In this document: in pieces, positions 17,963 through 27,580 of the stretch | Numbering within the stretch: position 1 is the first letter of the stretch | Layout of the letters: every line of letters starts with the position of its first letter | Assembly (NCBI GenBank): GCA_002725995.1 | Contig: PBRQ01000055.1 | Coordinates: 35,600 to 99,599 of the forward strand | Source: Gammaproteobacteria bacterium | GTDB lineage: Bacteria; Pseudomonadota; Gammaproteobacteria; Pseudomonadales; Azotimanducaceae | Length of the DNA: 64,000 nt | Direction: 5' to 3' | Notes under the pieces: generated by a model | The model's input: the letters and a program-made list of their open reading frames with translations, nothing else | Databases searched by the model: none | Told to the model about the DNA's origin: nothing | Made by a program: the position numbers and the translations under genes

Positions 17963-19018
17963 CTAGCCAGTAACGATGGACTTGTCTATCTGGGCCCAGG
18001 CTAATTTGGCCATCTCCGAGGCACCGGCTCCCGCTGATTCCGCATGCCCACTCGCTGCAGTGCCATCCAGTACCCGCTTGGCGATACCCTGGAGGATTGC
18101 TGCCATCTTGAACATATTGAAGGCAATGTAGTAGTCCCAGTTATCGATACCGCTGCGCCCCGTTCTCCTGCAATAGGCCTCGACGTATTCCTCCTCGCTG
18201 GGAATACCAAGAGATTTCAGGTCAATGCCTTTCAGCGCATCCCGGTAAGGTCTACACAGGTAGGCAAAATCAGAAACCGGACATCCCAGGGTGCTCAACT
18301 CCCAATCAAGAATTCCTATGACCCTGTTTTCTTCCGCATGCATCATCATATTGGCTATTTGAGGATCACCGTGGACTATCGAGCAGGCATCGTCCTGTGG
18401 AACATTGTTCGGCAGATAATCGATGAGATTGTCCATGTAAGGATTGTCTTCGGTCTTTGTATATTCATACTGACCGGACCACCGGGATACCTGGCGCGCG
18501 ATATAGTCCGAATGTTTTCCAAAATCAGACAAACCTACCGCCTCGAAATCAACATTGTGGAGCTTGGCCATTGCTTCATTCGCTGAGTCCCAGAATTCCC
18601 CTCGCTCCTGTGGCGAATAGGGTCCCGCGGTAGAATCCCAGATAACCCGGCCATCAAGGTACTCCATAATATAAAACCAGGTACCTATAATTGAATCATC
18701 AGTACACAGGGCATAAGTCTTCGCCGTTGGTACTTCAGTATCCTGCAGGGCAGACAACACCCGATACTCACGGTCAACGGCATGAGCCGACTTCAGCAAC
18801 TTCCCAGGGGGTTTACGGCGCAGGACATAGCGATTGCCACCAGCGGTGAGCAGGTAGGTTGGATTTGATTGCCCACCGGCAAATTCTTCAACCGACAGCT
18901 CGCCTGAATAACCATCAACGTTATCACGCATATAGTCCTGCAGGGATGTAACATCAAATTGATGTCGCTCCTGCACTTCGATGGTTCCAGTATTCTCGTC
19001 GACTTGAAAATCCGTCAT
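17963..19018 (-). CDS. Aminoglycoside phosphotransferase-fold (APH) kinase-like protein
   Basis: A 351-residue protein with a very strong ribosome site (AGGAGG four bases before the ATG). Kinase-like features are YVLRRKPPGKLL (ATP-binding lysine region), the catalytic loop IVHGDPQIANMMM (HGDxxxxN) and the metal motif GILDWELSTLGCP. This is the subfamily fused to acyl-CoA dehydrogenase in eukaryotic ACAD10/11, where it phosphorylates 4-hydroxyacyl-CoAs; free-standing bacterial versions are common near fatty-acid genes. A role in hydroxyacyl-CoA catabolism is inferred; antibiotic resistance is not suggested by the context. It is downstream of korAB on the same strand with a 110-base gap. Confidence 0.84.
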   Translation of the reverse strand: MTDFQVDENTGTIEVQERHQFDVTSLQDYMRDNVDGYSGELSVEEFAGGQSNPTYLLTAGGNRYVLRRKPPGKLLKSAHAVDREYRVLSALQDTEVPTAKTYALCTDDSIIGTWFYIMEYLDGRVIWDSTAGPYSPQERGEFWDSANEAMAKLHNVDFEAVGLSDFGKHSDYIARQVSRWSGQYEYTKTEDNPYMDNLIDYLPNNVPQDDACSIVHGDPQIANMMMHAEENRVIGILDWELSTLGCPVSDFAYLCRPYRDALKGIDLKSLGIPSEEEYVEAYCRRTGRSGIDNWDYYIAFNMFKMAAILQGIAKRVLDGTAASGHAESAGAGASEMAKLAWAQIDKSIVTG

Positions 19019-19128
19019 TTATCCTCCTGAAATGAAAGTAACCTCAATTTGACCGCGGTAACGGTCAGGGCTGCTCTTGAGATTGTCCCAAACCAACAGG
19101 AGACAACACTATTCGGTATTGGTGCCTG

Positions 19129-20145
19129 TCAAACTTCCCAGGTATGCCCATCTCTTAGCAATGCATTGAGATCAGCCGCTTCCTTACTTTCGCGAACGGT
19201 CTCCCGCTGTTCATACACTACCGTGTGATACGGGCTAGTGGGGCTACAGTACAAAACCCCAATGGGCACCGGAAACTCAGGTGATTTGAGTTCAGCTAGC
19301 ATTTGTCCCAGAACCTTGTTAGTTTCGTCATGTACGACAAGATCTCCTTCTGAAGCACCACCCTCACCCAGGTCGACGACCTCCAACTTCAATGCGATTG
19401 GATTCAGTCGAAGCCCCTTTTCATTTTCTTTCCCGAATACAAGTGGTTTACCATGCTCCAGCACCAGTCTGGTCTCCGCTGCAGATTTCTTATCCTTTAT
19501 GTGATCGAAAATACCATCGTTGAAAACGGTGCAATTCTGATAGATCTCAACAAATGAAGCACCGACATGATCGTGGGCACGCACAAGGACCGAAGCCAGG
19601 TGCTTTGCCTCTGTATCAATTGACCGGGCCACGAAGCGTGCGCCAGCGCCGATAGCAAATGTACAGGGTCGAAGAGGCATATCGAGCGAGCCATCAGGGG
19701 TTGATGGAGATTTGGTTCCGACTTTTGAGGTTGGAGAATACTGTCCTTTGGTCAACCCGTAGATTTCATTGTTGAACAACAACAGTTGCAAATCGACATT
19801 CCTGCGAAGTACGTGCAGCGTGTGATTACCACCGATACTGAGGGCATCACCATCACCGGTAACGACCCAGACGTCCAGCTTGGGGTTCGCCAGCTTAACG
19901 CCAGTCGCGACCGATGCTGCACGCCCATGAATAGTATGGAAACCATAGGTATTCATGTAGTAGGGAAAACGGGATGAGCAACCAATACCAGAGACAAATA
20001 CCATGTTTTCCCTGGGAACTCCCAGTTCAGGCATAACTTTTTGTACGGTTTTAAGGATGGCATAGTCACCACAGCCGGGGCACCAGCGAACTTCCTGATC
20101 GGAAACCAGATCTTTAACAGCAATTTTCTGTTCGGATGCACTCAT
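19129..20145 (-). CDS. korB: 2-oxoacid:ferredoxin oxidoreductase subunit beta
   Basis: A 338-residue thiamine-diphosphate subunit. The N-terminal WCPGCGDY supplies cysteines for the 4Fe-4S cluster; the TPP/Mg motif GDGDALSIGGNHTLHVLRRN is near residues 98-117, and NNEIYGLTKGQYSPTS follows. It decarboxylates 2-oxoglutarate or a similar 2-oxoacid and reduces ferredoxin. The ATG overlaps the korA stop (ATGA). Substrate choice between 2-oxoglutarate, pyruvate and branched 2-oxoacids cannot be read with certainty; the two-subunit architecture fits the Kor type best. Confidence 0.92.
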   Translation of the reverse strand: MSASEQKIAVKDLVSDQEVRWCPGCGDYAILKTVQKVMPELGVPRENMVFVSGIGCSSRFPYYMNTYGFHTIHGRAASVATGVKLANPKLDVWVVTGDGDALSIGGNHTLHVLRRNVDLQLLLFNNEIYGLTKGQYSPTSKVGTKSPSTPDGSLDMPLRPCTFAIGAGARFVARSIDTEAKHLASVLVRAHDHVGASFVEIYQNCTVFNDGIFDHIKDKKSAAETRLVLEHGKPLVFGKENEKGLRLNPIALKLEVVDLGEGGASEGDLVVHDETNKVLGQMLAELKSPEFPVPIGVLYCSPTSPYHTVVYEQRETVRESKEAADLNALLRDGHTWEV

Positions 20146-22016
20146 TTTACCGACTCCATTTGAGCCTTGATGGCCTCTTGGATTTCACTAATTTTAAACG
20201 GCTGCCCGGATACTTTATTGAGTTTCTGCGCATCAATCAGGAAGCTTGAGCGTATCAGCGAGGCAAACTGCCCTGTGTTCATTTCAGGCACAAGGAGCGA
20301 ATCAAAGCTGGATAAAAGTTGCTCAAGATTGGATGGTAAAGGCCAAAGGTAGCGAACGTGAATTTGCGAAACGTCCAGCCCCGCATCACGACTGCGTTTT
20401 ACGGCTTGAAAAAGAGCGCCATAGGTTGAACCCCAGCCAACAACAGCAAGCTTGCCGCTATTGTTTCCGATCGCAACTTCCTGCTCCGGAATATATTTTG
20501 CGATACCATCAATTTTCTCGCTACGAAGATCCGTCATTTTCTGATGATTATCAGAATCGTAAGATATGTCACCGGTGTCGAAGCTCTTTTCGATACCGCC
20601 AATTCTATGTTCAAGCCCGGAGGTGCCCGGTTTTGCCCAGACCCTAGCCAATGTTTCTGGATCACGATTAGCCGGAGAAAAACCCTCCGGGTTGGTCTCG
20701 AACTTCACCGGAAATGGTTCAAAGTCATTCACATCTGGCACCCTCCAAGGCTGAGAAGCATTGGATAGATAGCCGTCACTCAGAATCAGTACGGGGGTCG
20801 TGAATTGCGTTGCAATCCTGCTTGCCTCAATGGCGACTTCGAAACAGTCGATCGAAGTTGAAGCGGCGATCACCGGTAGCATCGTGTCCGCGTGCCTGCC
20901 ATAAAGCGCCTGATTCAGGTCAGACTGTTCTGTCTTGGTAGGCAAACCGGTAGAGGGGCCGCCGCGTTGAGTATTAATGATGACCATCGGCAGTTCAGCC
21001 GCACAGGCCAGTGAGATAGCTTCACCCTTGAGAGAAATACCGGGGCCTGAACTGGACGTTACTCCCAGTGAGCCCGCAAAAGATGCTCCCACTGCTGCAC
21101 AGATTGCCGCTATTTCATCCTCTGCCTGAAATGTAACAACATCGAAATGCTTTTGCATTGACAAGGTATGTAGCACACCGGACGCTGGCGTTATGGGATA
21201 GGATGCAAATACTAGGGGTAAATCAGCTAACTGACTGCCTGCTATTAAGCCAAAGGCGAGCGCCTCCGTACCGGTGATATTCCTGTAAACACCAGGCGCG
21301 ACATCTGCAGCAGGAACCTTGTACACGTCTACGCCACTGGGCAGTTCAGCAGTTTCACCGTAGGTATGACCAGCGTTTAGTGCTTCTATATTCGCCTCCG
21401 CTATTTCAGGTTTACCGGCAAATTTCTTCCGTAATCCAGCGATAGCCTCATCGCGGCTCCTGTCAAACAGCCACATGGTCAGCCCCAGCGTCCACATGTT
21501 CTTACAGCGAACGGCAAATTTGTGCGATAGACCGTAGGGCTTTACGACAGCAATGACCTGTTTGGTAATACCAATCGCCAGGAGCTTGAAGGCATCCAGG
21601 GAGCCATCTTCCAGCGGATTTGATTTATAACCGGCACGCGCCAGGTTCTTGTCAGTAAAAGCGTCACTATCGGCAATAATCAGACCACCGATCACAAGGT
21701 CTTTTAAGTTGGTAATCAGTGCCGCCGGGTTCATCGCCACCAGCACATCCAGGTGATCACCGGCGGTACTAACGTCTTCAGAGCCGAAATAGATCTGAAA
21801 AGCAGAAACACCAAAAGTGGCGCCGGCAGGAGCGCGAATCTCTGCGGGATAGTCGGGAAAGGTTGCAAGATCATTCCCATAGACAGCGGTAGCATCAGTG
21901 AAGTTGTTGCCCGTAAGTTGCATTCCATCACCGGAATCACCGGCAAATCGAATGACCACGTCGCTCACGACCTTGTTCTCTTGTTCCCCTGCGGTTGAGT
22001 TTCCAGCAACAGACAT
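20142..22016 (-). CDS. korA: 2-oxoacid:ferredoxin oxidoreductase subunit alpha (gamma-alpha fusion)
   Basis: A 624-residue subunit with the gamma domain first (VIRFAGDSGDGMQLTGN at 23-39, to about 200) and then the alpha/pyrimidine-binding and transketolase-C-like domains (FASYPITPASGVLH, TSSSGPGISLKGEAI, NTQRGGPSTGLPTKTEQSD). The fusion is characteristic of two-subunit Kor enzymes. Together with korB it forms the oxygen-tolerant type seen in many aerobes. No ferredoxin gene is adjacent. About 300 bases upstream, which contain a short tandem repeat, separate it from a decayed gene. Confidence 0.92.
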   Translation of the reverse strand: MSVAGNSTAGEQENKVVSDVVIRFAGDSGDGMQLTGNNFTDATAVYGNDLATFPDYPAEIRAPAGATFGVSAFQIYFGSEDVSTAGDHLDVLVAMNPAALITNLKDLVIGGLIIADSDAFTDKNLARAGYKSNPLEDGSLDAFKLLAIGITKQVIAVVKPYGLSHKFAVRCKNMWTLGLTMWLFDRSRDEAIAGLRKKFAGKPEIAEANIEALNAGHTYGETAELPSGVDVYKVPAADVAPGVYRNITGTEALAFGLIAGSQLADLPLVFASYPITPASGVLHTLSMQKHFDVVTFQAEDEIAAICAAVGASFAGSLGVTSSSGPGISLKGEAISLACAAELPMVIINTQRGGPSTGLPTKTEQSDLNQALYGRHADTMLPVIAASTSIDCFEVAIEASRIATQFTTPVLILSDGYLSNASQPWRVPDVNDFEPFPVKFETNPEGFSPANRDPETLARVWAKPGTSGLEHRIGGIEKSFDTGDISYDSDNHQKMTDLRSEKIDGIAKYIPEQEVAIGNNSGKLAVVGWGSTYGALFQAVKRSRDAGLDVSQIHVRYLWPLPSNLEQLLSSFDSLLVPEMNTGQFASLIRSSFLIDAQKLNKVSGQPFKISEIQEAIKAQMESVK

Positions 22017-22268
22017 TTTAATTATGGCCCTCGTTATAAACTAGTTCCTGCCGGATATACATATCGAGCAGGCTGCACACCTGGCAGCTACTTTCTTCAC
22101 AATTGAGATTCGAATTGAAAGGTGCCAGACGTTATTGCGCCTTGTGATGTTACTCCAAAACTACCCAGTTCCGGGCGGGCAAGCTAGATACTACTTCACA
22201 TGTGACTCAGATACTGCTCTTCCGACGCCGAAAAAGCGCTGAATTTTAGCAGACACGCACCCTATTTG

Positions 22269-22300
22269 GGAATGTCTGCTTTTTTGGAATGTCTGCTTTT
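22269..22300. repeat. Tandem 17-bp duplication
   Basis: The unit GGAATGTCTGCTTTTTT (22269-22285) is followed immediately by a second copy truncated by two Ts (22286-22300). It lies in the intergenic region upstream of korA and just downstream of the FHA pseudogene. The rest of 22017-22313 shows no gene. It looks like a simple slippage duplication. Confidence 0.8.
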
Positions 22301-22313
22301 CAGACCTGATGAC

Positions 22314-23882
22314 TCAAGCTGACAATACGCGTAGATTCATCACCACCGAACCAATAATGATCTGATCGCCGCTATCGATCGAGACCAGCCCTTTTTCTTC
22401 AATGGATTGACCGTTCACAGACGTGCTATTGGTCGAACCCAGGTCCTCGATAAAGACCCTGTTTTTCATAACCCGCATGCGAGCATGCTTTCGTTCGGGA
22501 TACATCAGCATGATTGATGACATAGGGAGAATCCTTTGGGTTTCGCCCAATAACCACGCCACTCTATATCCAGTATCTGGTCGCCGGATATACGCAGCAG
22601 ATAAAGAATCCCATCATCATCTCGACCGTCAAGCACAAATTCATCACGCGCCTCATATGAAGCTCGATATTGTTCTTCGGTTCTGACACCTCGTCACTCA
22701 AAACAGGAGCCGGCTCAACTGATACGGGCGACGTCTTCTTCCTCCTCCACAGCACTACAATGGTGATTCCAAGCAGCAATAAAACAGTAACGCCGATAAG
22801 AACGCTTTCCCTGAAGACCGCCGAGCTTCGCTGTTCATCCACTGCTGATGCAAAGAGTTCCTCCGAGTCCAACTGAATCTTTTCGTAATTCTCTTTCATG
22901 GCAGCTGCTTCTTTTTCCAAACTTTCGGTCTTTATCGCTAACTCCAGCCGGCTGGTCTCTGCATTCTTTTGCGCCGTTTCCGCTGCCAGAAGGGCAAAGT
23001 GCGCTTTCTCACGGGCTTCCTGCGTTTGCTTTAAAAGAGAATCATTTCGCCGGTTGGATTGCCACAACTTCTTCTCGAGAGAGTGTGCCAGCAACAGTGC
23101 TTCCAGCGCATCGCCCTGCGCCTTTCTCGCTTCGATTGCAGCAGTTTTAGCCTGGCTTTTGGCCTGATCAACTTCTGACACACACTGGTCCGTAGCAAAC
23201 GTAATCTTAATATTCTAAGGTGAAAGCAGTTACCGCAGCGACGCCATGTTAATAGAACGAATGCTTCCATCAGAGCCCGGAGCTTTCATATTCAGGCCAA
23301 CAACATGTCCACATTCATTCAACAGCACTGAGCCAAGACCTCCCTCCCCCAGCATGGCCGAATGACTTAACAACACAACATCAGACGTGGCCATCTCATA
23401 GCTACTTCGCAGTATTCCCCGTGCCAGTCCGACGGAGGTGTTGTTTCCGCCCCATTTGACTGCTGACCAAACAACGTCGCCGGCGCCGGGCGGCTCTCGG
23501 TCAACTAAAGCGGCGGCAAATTCAACCCATTTACCTTGAGTAGCGCAAAATCAAAAGACGGTTCATCCCGCATAACTCGGGCAACCAATTCCGCACGCGA
23601 ATTGGGAATACTTATGGTCGTTGTATCACCGCCATCCAGATAACTTGAATTGGTCACCACATAGCCGTTAAACCGATCTGACTGCACAACAATTCCTGAA
23701 CCGCGTCTCAGTATTGTTTTTCCCTCGTATGAGCTCAGCGTGACAATGCTCATATTGAACAACGACTCGCGCAATTCTGCATTGGCATGACTAAACACCA
23801 GGGAAAAAGAGAGCAGAATCAGCACATATTCCAACAACTTTGAGAAGGAAGAGCGTATGGGTGTCAGGGGATTTCCAAGCAA
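22314..23882 (-). pseudogene. Decayed trypsin-like protease domain - coiled coil - TM - FHA protein
   Basis: Three coherent protein segments lie in different frames. 23882-23505 gives a signal peptide and the start of a DegP-like beta-barrel (GSGIVVQSDRFNGYVVTN...DFALLKV). It continues in another frame through 23232 (GAGDVVWSAVKWGG...CGHVVGLNMKAPGS), then in-frame TAA (23230-23232) and TAG (23215-23217). The same frame resumes as a long Ala/Glu/Lys coiled coil and one TM helix (VLIGVTVLLLLGITIVVLW). Near 22688 it shifts into DEFVLDGRDDDGILYLLRIS, near 22570 it shifts back to GVVIGRNPKDSPYVINHADV, and a CGAA duplication (22490-22497) shifts it again into RKHARMRVM...DLGSTNSTSVNG, an FHA core. 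At least four frameshifts and two stops make this a pseudogene or an error-rich stretch. The catalytic His and Ser positions already look lost. Confidence 0.8.
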
Positions 23883-23975
23883 GGGTGGATCCTTAATTGA
23901 TAAAATCTACTATACTGAAAACCGACTAAAACTCAATTAAATCAAATTCTTATGCTTAGTTTTTAGGTATCAGGT

Positions 23976-24128
23976 ATGAGTAATCCAGCCCACACGCTGA
24001 CCGTATGCTACCCATATTTTCATCTCATCGTGGGTTATGGCTCGCTGGGCACAGCTACACTCCTGATCCTTGTCATTCGCTCAGGTATTGACGCACAATG
24101 CCATGGGAAAATTGAGAGTCCAACCTAA
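23976..24128 (+). CDS. Possible 50-residue single-TM protein
   Basis: An open frame from ATG 23976 to TAA 24128 encodes a short protein with one hydrophobic stretch (HLIVGYGSLGTATLLILVI). An AGG lies about 8 bases upstream and AT-rich sequence precedes it. It ends 13 bases before the LLM oxidoreductase start, so it could be a leader gene. No family was recognised and chance occurrence is possible. Confidence 0.25.
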   Translation: MSNPAHTLTVCYPYFHLIVGYGSLGTATLLILVIRSGIDAQCHGKIESPT

Positions 24129-24141
24129 AGGGATGACAAAA

Positions 24142-25044
24142 ATGAGATTCAGTTTCTGGCCACAACCAACACAACCATTTGAAACCATGAAAAGCCTCGC
24201 AAATCATGTGGAGCAAACGGGATGGGATGGATTGTGGCTGGCTGACCACTTCATGCCAAATGATAAGGACACCAGTTCACCCTGGCCTGAAGCCTGGACG
24301 ACGCTTTCAGCTCTGGCTGCAGTGGTGCCAAGGTTAAGAATAGGAACACTGGTAAGCGGCAATACATACCGGCATCCCGCGGTGCTAGCCAAAATGTCGG
24401 TCACCCTGGACCATATCTCGAATGGCAGGCTCGTACTCGGACTGGGTTCCGGCTGGCAGGAAAACGAGCATGAAAAATATGGCATCCCCTTCCACACCGT
24501 CAATAGCCGGCTGCAAAGACTCGATGAAGCCTGCCAGGTCATTAGGGCGTTATTCTCTGAAGGCGCAGCCAATTTTCAGGGTGAATTTTACCAACTCCAG
24601 GATGCCCCGCTGGAGCCCAAACCAAAGCGGAGCAAACTCCCCCTGATGATCGGTGGCGGCGGCGAGAAGGTGACGATGAAGATAGCCGCTAAGTATGCTG
24701 ACGAATGGAATGTCTGGGGGACTGTGGATACCCTAACCCACAAGATGAAAGTGCTGGACCAGCATTGTGACACTGTTTCTCGAAACACGAGCGATATACA
24801 GCGCTCAGCCGTCGCGCTGATGTACCTGACGGATGATGATGCCTTCGCGAAAAAGATGAATGCTGCCAACGATGCAGGCGGGATGGCAACCATCGCAGGA
24901 AATGTAAACCAGGTACAGGATATTGCCGGCGCCTACAAAGAGGCTGGCGTGGATGAGCTTATTGTTCCTGATTTTACAATGGGTGAGGACAAGCTGGATA
25001 TTCTCGACAGGATAATTAATGAGGTGGCGCCAGTCACCAAATAG
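24142..25044 (+). CDS. LLM-class flavin-dependent oxidoreductase
   Basis: A 300-residue luciferase-like TIM-barrel protein. Start 24142 is chosen because AAGGGA precedes it by 8 bases; ATG 24133 touches that sequence. Family features are GLWLADHFM, GTLVSGNTYRHPAVLAKM and NGRLVLGLGSGWQENEHEKYG. Such enzymes use FMN or F420 to hydroxylate or oxidise small substrates. No F420 biosynthesis genes are in the window, so the cofactor is left open. It is the first of three LLM genes here and the most diverged from the other two. Confidence 0.88.
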   Translation: MRFSFWPQPTQPFETMKSLANHVEQTGWDGLWLADHFMPNDKDTSSPWPEAWTTLSALAAVVPRLRIGTLVSGNTYRHPAVLAKMSVTLDHISNGRLVLGLGSGWQENEHEKYGIPFHTVNSRLQRLDEACQVIRALFSEGAANFQGEFYQLQDAPLEPKPKRSKLPLMIGGGGEKVTMKIAAKYADEWNVWGTVDTLTHKMKVLDQHCDTVSRNTSDIQRSAVALMYLTDDDAFAKKMNAANDAGGMATIAGNVNQVQDIAGAYKEAGVDELIVPDFTMGEDKLDILDRIINEVAPVTK

Positions 25045-25134
25045 CGAATACCTATCAATACCGGAATGACCATTCCTTGGCTCAAGGGTCCCCGTAGATA
25101 GGTGTCTGTTCAAGCTGGGGTATCTCGTCCTGAG

Positions 25135-25683
25135 TTACATGCCTGTTTCTGTTTTGAACCCGGCCGCACGTGCTTCCCAGGATTCAGAAATGGTGGCGCC
25201 ATAGGACGCCAGCGCCCCTTTGGATTTATCGCTATCGATATTCTGCAGGCAGCGGGCGGAGTTGCTGCGTAAACGGGCATCTGGCTCCTTTAGCATAGGG
25301 ATTAGGGTCGATTCTATATTGGCCGGTTTTAGTTGCAGAAAAGCCGTACAAAAGTCCTGTACCATTTGCCTGCGTCTCAGATTATTCTTACCCAACGAGA
25401 TCTCTCGTTCAAAATATTCCAACACCTCGTCATTGGGAAAGGCCGTCAGTGCAAGCGAGGCCCTGGCGCGAATGAAGTTAACTTGCCGCTCATCGTCCGC
25501 TATCGCCAGCAGTGGTTTGTATACATCGGGGCCAATATGCCGCAATTTTTCTTCGGGGAGTTGCCATTCGTATCCCTGCAGGAGGTCGACCACCTCATCA
25601 TCGGCAGAGATAGCGGGAACAACCAAAAGGCCTATGGCCGTCAATAAAATTGTCTTTGCAAGATACCTCACAATCCTCCACAC
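25135..25683 (-). CDS. Exported HEAT-repeat-like protein
   Basis: A 182-residue protein with an N-terminal signal or anchor helix (about 9-26, TILLTAIGLLVVPAISA) followed by alpha-helical repeats with HEAT-like spacing: YKPLLAIADDERQVNFIRARASLALTA, then STLIPMLKEPDARLRSNSARCLQNI. The helices resemble PBS-lyase/HEAT scaffolds that mediate protein contacts. Envelope location is inferred from the N-terminus. No enzymatic motif is present. It lies alone between an LLM gene and the GlmS-like gene, on the latter's strand. Confidence 0.68.
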   Translation of the reverse strand: MWRIVRYLAKTILLTAIGLLVVPAISADDEVVDLLQGYEWQLPEEKLRHIGPDVYKPLLAIADDERQVNFIRARASLALTAFPNDEVLEYFEREISLGKNNLRRRQMVQDFCTAFLQLKPANIESTLIPMLKEPDARLRSNSARCLQNIDSDKSKGALASYGATISESWEARAAGFKTETGM

Positions 25684-25727
25684 GATCCCTTCCAGGGGAG
25701 CAGTTGATCACTATCCACAGTATACCC

Positions 25728-27470
25728 TCATTGCACTGTCACGCTCTTAGCCAGATTTCGAGGCCTGTCTGGATTAACACCCGCATGAATTCCCAGGTGG
25801 TATGCCATGAACTGGCCGGGAATCAGCCCACAGATAGCCGCAAGCAGCGGGTCAAACAAGTTGGGTATCGGGATAAAGTCATCGAACAGTTCATTGTCCT
25901 CACAAGCAATACCAATAATGTGAGCGCCACGAGACTTCACCTCTGATGCGACGTTAAGCATATACGAATCATCCCGGTCGACGTATAGCATCACTGGAAC
26001 TCCCTTTTCTATCAGTGCGATAACACCATGTTTGAGTTCCCCCGCAGCGAAAGCCTCAGCATGGACATAGCTCGCTTCCTTTATATTCAAGGCAGCTACC
26101 ATCGCGCAGGGGTAAAAGAGCCCCCTTCCAAGAATGAAGATACTGGGAGCGGACGCCACGGCCATGGCGACCTCCCTGATTTTCCATGACAGCGCCTGGC
26201 CCAGATATTGACTGAGGTTATGACTCAACTGGTCAATGGCAGCCCCTCCATCTTGCCCGTTCAGCCGTTGTGCCAGTATATAGCCGAAGGTGACCTGGGC
26301 GGTTGCTGACTTGGTGGAAAGAACACAAATTTCTGGGCCACTGTCGTTGGCAAAACTAAACTCTGACACACGGGCCAGGGTCGACATCGGCATGTTGACC
26401 AACGATGCAACACGCATACCCCAGGACGCCGCCCGTTCAACTGCCCTGATAGTATCAGCGGTTTCACCGCTCTGACTGATTGCCAGAACAAGGTCACCCT
26501 GCCCATATAGTGCGTTTAAGGAATCAATCTCATAGGCCGGTACCGCCAATGCCTTTAGGCCAGTCACTTCACGAAGCAGCCAGGCTATCTGCATGCAGGT
26601 GTAAAAGGCACCTCCAGCCCCCGTTAGCAGGAGATTCCCACGTTGTGCCAATTCCATTACAAATTTATCGAGGTCGGTACTTGCGGACTTTGCCTGTCGC
26701 GATACCGTCTGCCACTGCTCCATAACCTCCTTCAGCATGTAATGTGGGTGACCATCCTTGCTAAAATCAGCTTCGGGTACTTCCACCTCAACCCACTCGA
26801 TATCAAACTGCCTGAGGGAGGTATCGTACAGCGCTATTGACTTCTCCTGAATTTGCACGAGGTGCCGCTCCGGGATTGGACTGTACAGCGAAGAATAGGA
26901 TACAAAGCTGAGAAGATCAGAGCTTAGAAAATACTGACTATCGGTCCTGCCGAGCAAAAGAGGCGAACCATGTCGAGCAGCTAAAATTTCGCCATCCGAA
27001 AACAGTACCAGAATCGTATTCCTGCCACCCAGCTTGTCGAGCACTTCACACAAGGCCTCCCGTCTTGAAGCGGCAACCCCCAGGGCTACGTCCAGAAGCT
27101 GAACAATGACCGCCGTATCGCTCTTACCGGCACAAGCGTCATCGCCTTTCCTTAGTTCCTGGAAGTTCTCCACAATACCGTTGTGAACCAGTGAGAACGA
27201 ATTGTCCTGCGCTGAGTGTGGGTGGCAGTTCTCAAGACTGACGTTCCCATGTGTTGCCCAGCGGGTGTGCCCGATAACTGCACTGCATCTGGGCAATCTA
27301 TCGCCCAGATCCTCCAGCGGCTCCAGGCTCTTCCTGGTTTGTATCGCACTATCGGGCCCAGTGACCCAGGCAAAGCCATAGCTATCATAACCACGATACT
27401 CCAGCCGTTTTAGCCCCTCCACCGCCAGGCGGTCTACATTCTCTCCTACGCATGCAATAATTCCACACAT
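25728..27470 (-). CDS. GlmS-like glutamine amidotransferase / SIS-domain aminosugar enzyme
   Basis: A 580-residue protein with class II glutaminase then two SIS domains. The N-terminal nucleophile is Cys2 (MCGIIACVG), supported by GHTRWATHG, HPH and HNGIVENFQELR. The sugar-phosphate isomerase part includes LLTGAGGAFYTCMQIA and AISQSGETADTIRA. GlmS makes glucosamine-6-phosphate from fructose-6-phosphate and glutamine. At 580 residues it is shorter than the usual 609. Its pairing with a divergent TrmB-type regulator suggests an inducible paralogue for a dedicated aminosugar or compatible-solute purpose rather than the housekeeping enzyme; that is inference. Operator-like repeats overlap its 5' leader. 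Confidence 0.87.
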   Translation of the reverse strand: MCGIIACVGENVDRLAVEGLKRLEYRGYDSYGFAWVTGPDSAIQTRKSLEPLEDLGDRLPRCSAVIGHTRWATHGNVSLENCHPHSAQDNSFSLVHNGIVENFQELRKGDDACAGKSDTAVIVQLLDVALGVAASRREALCEVLDKLGGRNTILVLFSDGEILAARHGSPLLLGRTDSQYFLSSDLLSFVSYSSLYSPIPERHLVQIQEKSIALYDTSLRQFDIEWVEVEVPEADFSKDGHPHYMLKEVMEQWQTVSRQAKSASTDLDKFVMELAQRGNLLLTGAGGAFYTCMQIAWLLREVTGLKALAVPAYEIDSLNALYGQGDLVLAISQSGETADTIRAVERAASWGMRVASLVNMPMSTLARVSEFSFANDSGPEICVLSTKSATAQVTFGYILAQRLNGQDGGAAIDQLSHNLSQYLGQALSWKIREVAMAVASAPSIFILGRGLFYPCAMVAALNIKEASYVHAEAFAAGELKHGVIALIEKGVPVMLYVDRDDSYMLNVASEVKSRGAHIIGIACEDNELFDDFIPIPNLFDPLLAAICGLIPGQFMAYHLGIHAGVNPDRPRNLAKSVTVQ

Positions 27471-27562
27471 TTGTCATACCTTTATTGACATTTATGTATG
27501 TATTAAGTCAATATATACAATAATATTTGAACATCAATACTATTTGTCATCATTTTATTGAC
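27470..27562. promoter_or_regulatory. Repeated operator-like sites between glmS-like and trmB-like genes
   Basis: Two direct repeats, TTTGTCATACCTTTATTGAC (27470-27489) and TTTGTCATCATTTTATTGAC (27543-27562), match at 16 of 20 positions and are 73 bases apart. A reverse copy of the half-site, GTCAATA (27507-27513), sits between them and pairs with TATTGAC at 27483-27489. The region is very AT-rich and separates divergent genes. The first site overlaps the leader of the glmS-like gene and the second lies 19 bases before the regulator start, as expected for autoregulation by the TrmB-type protein. Confidence 0.6.
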
Positions 27563-27580
27563 TTCTTTTATTTACAAATA

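Noticed and set aside
18044..18586. 180-codon frame antisense to the APH-like kinase gene
   Set aside because: Mirror frame of a clear gene with HGD and DWE motifs; no ribosome site.
24142..25044. F420-dependence of the LLM enzymes
   Set aside because: Fold does not define the cofactor and no F420 biosynthesis gene is visible in the window.
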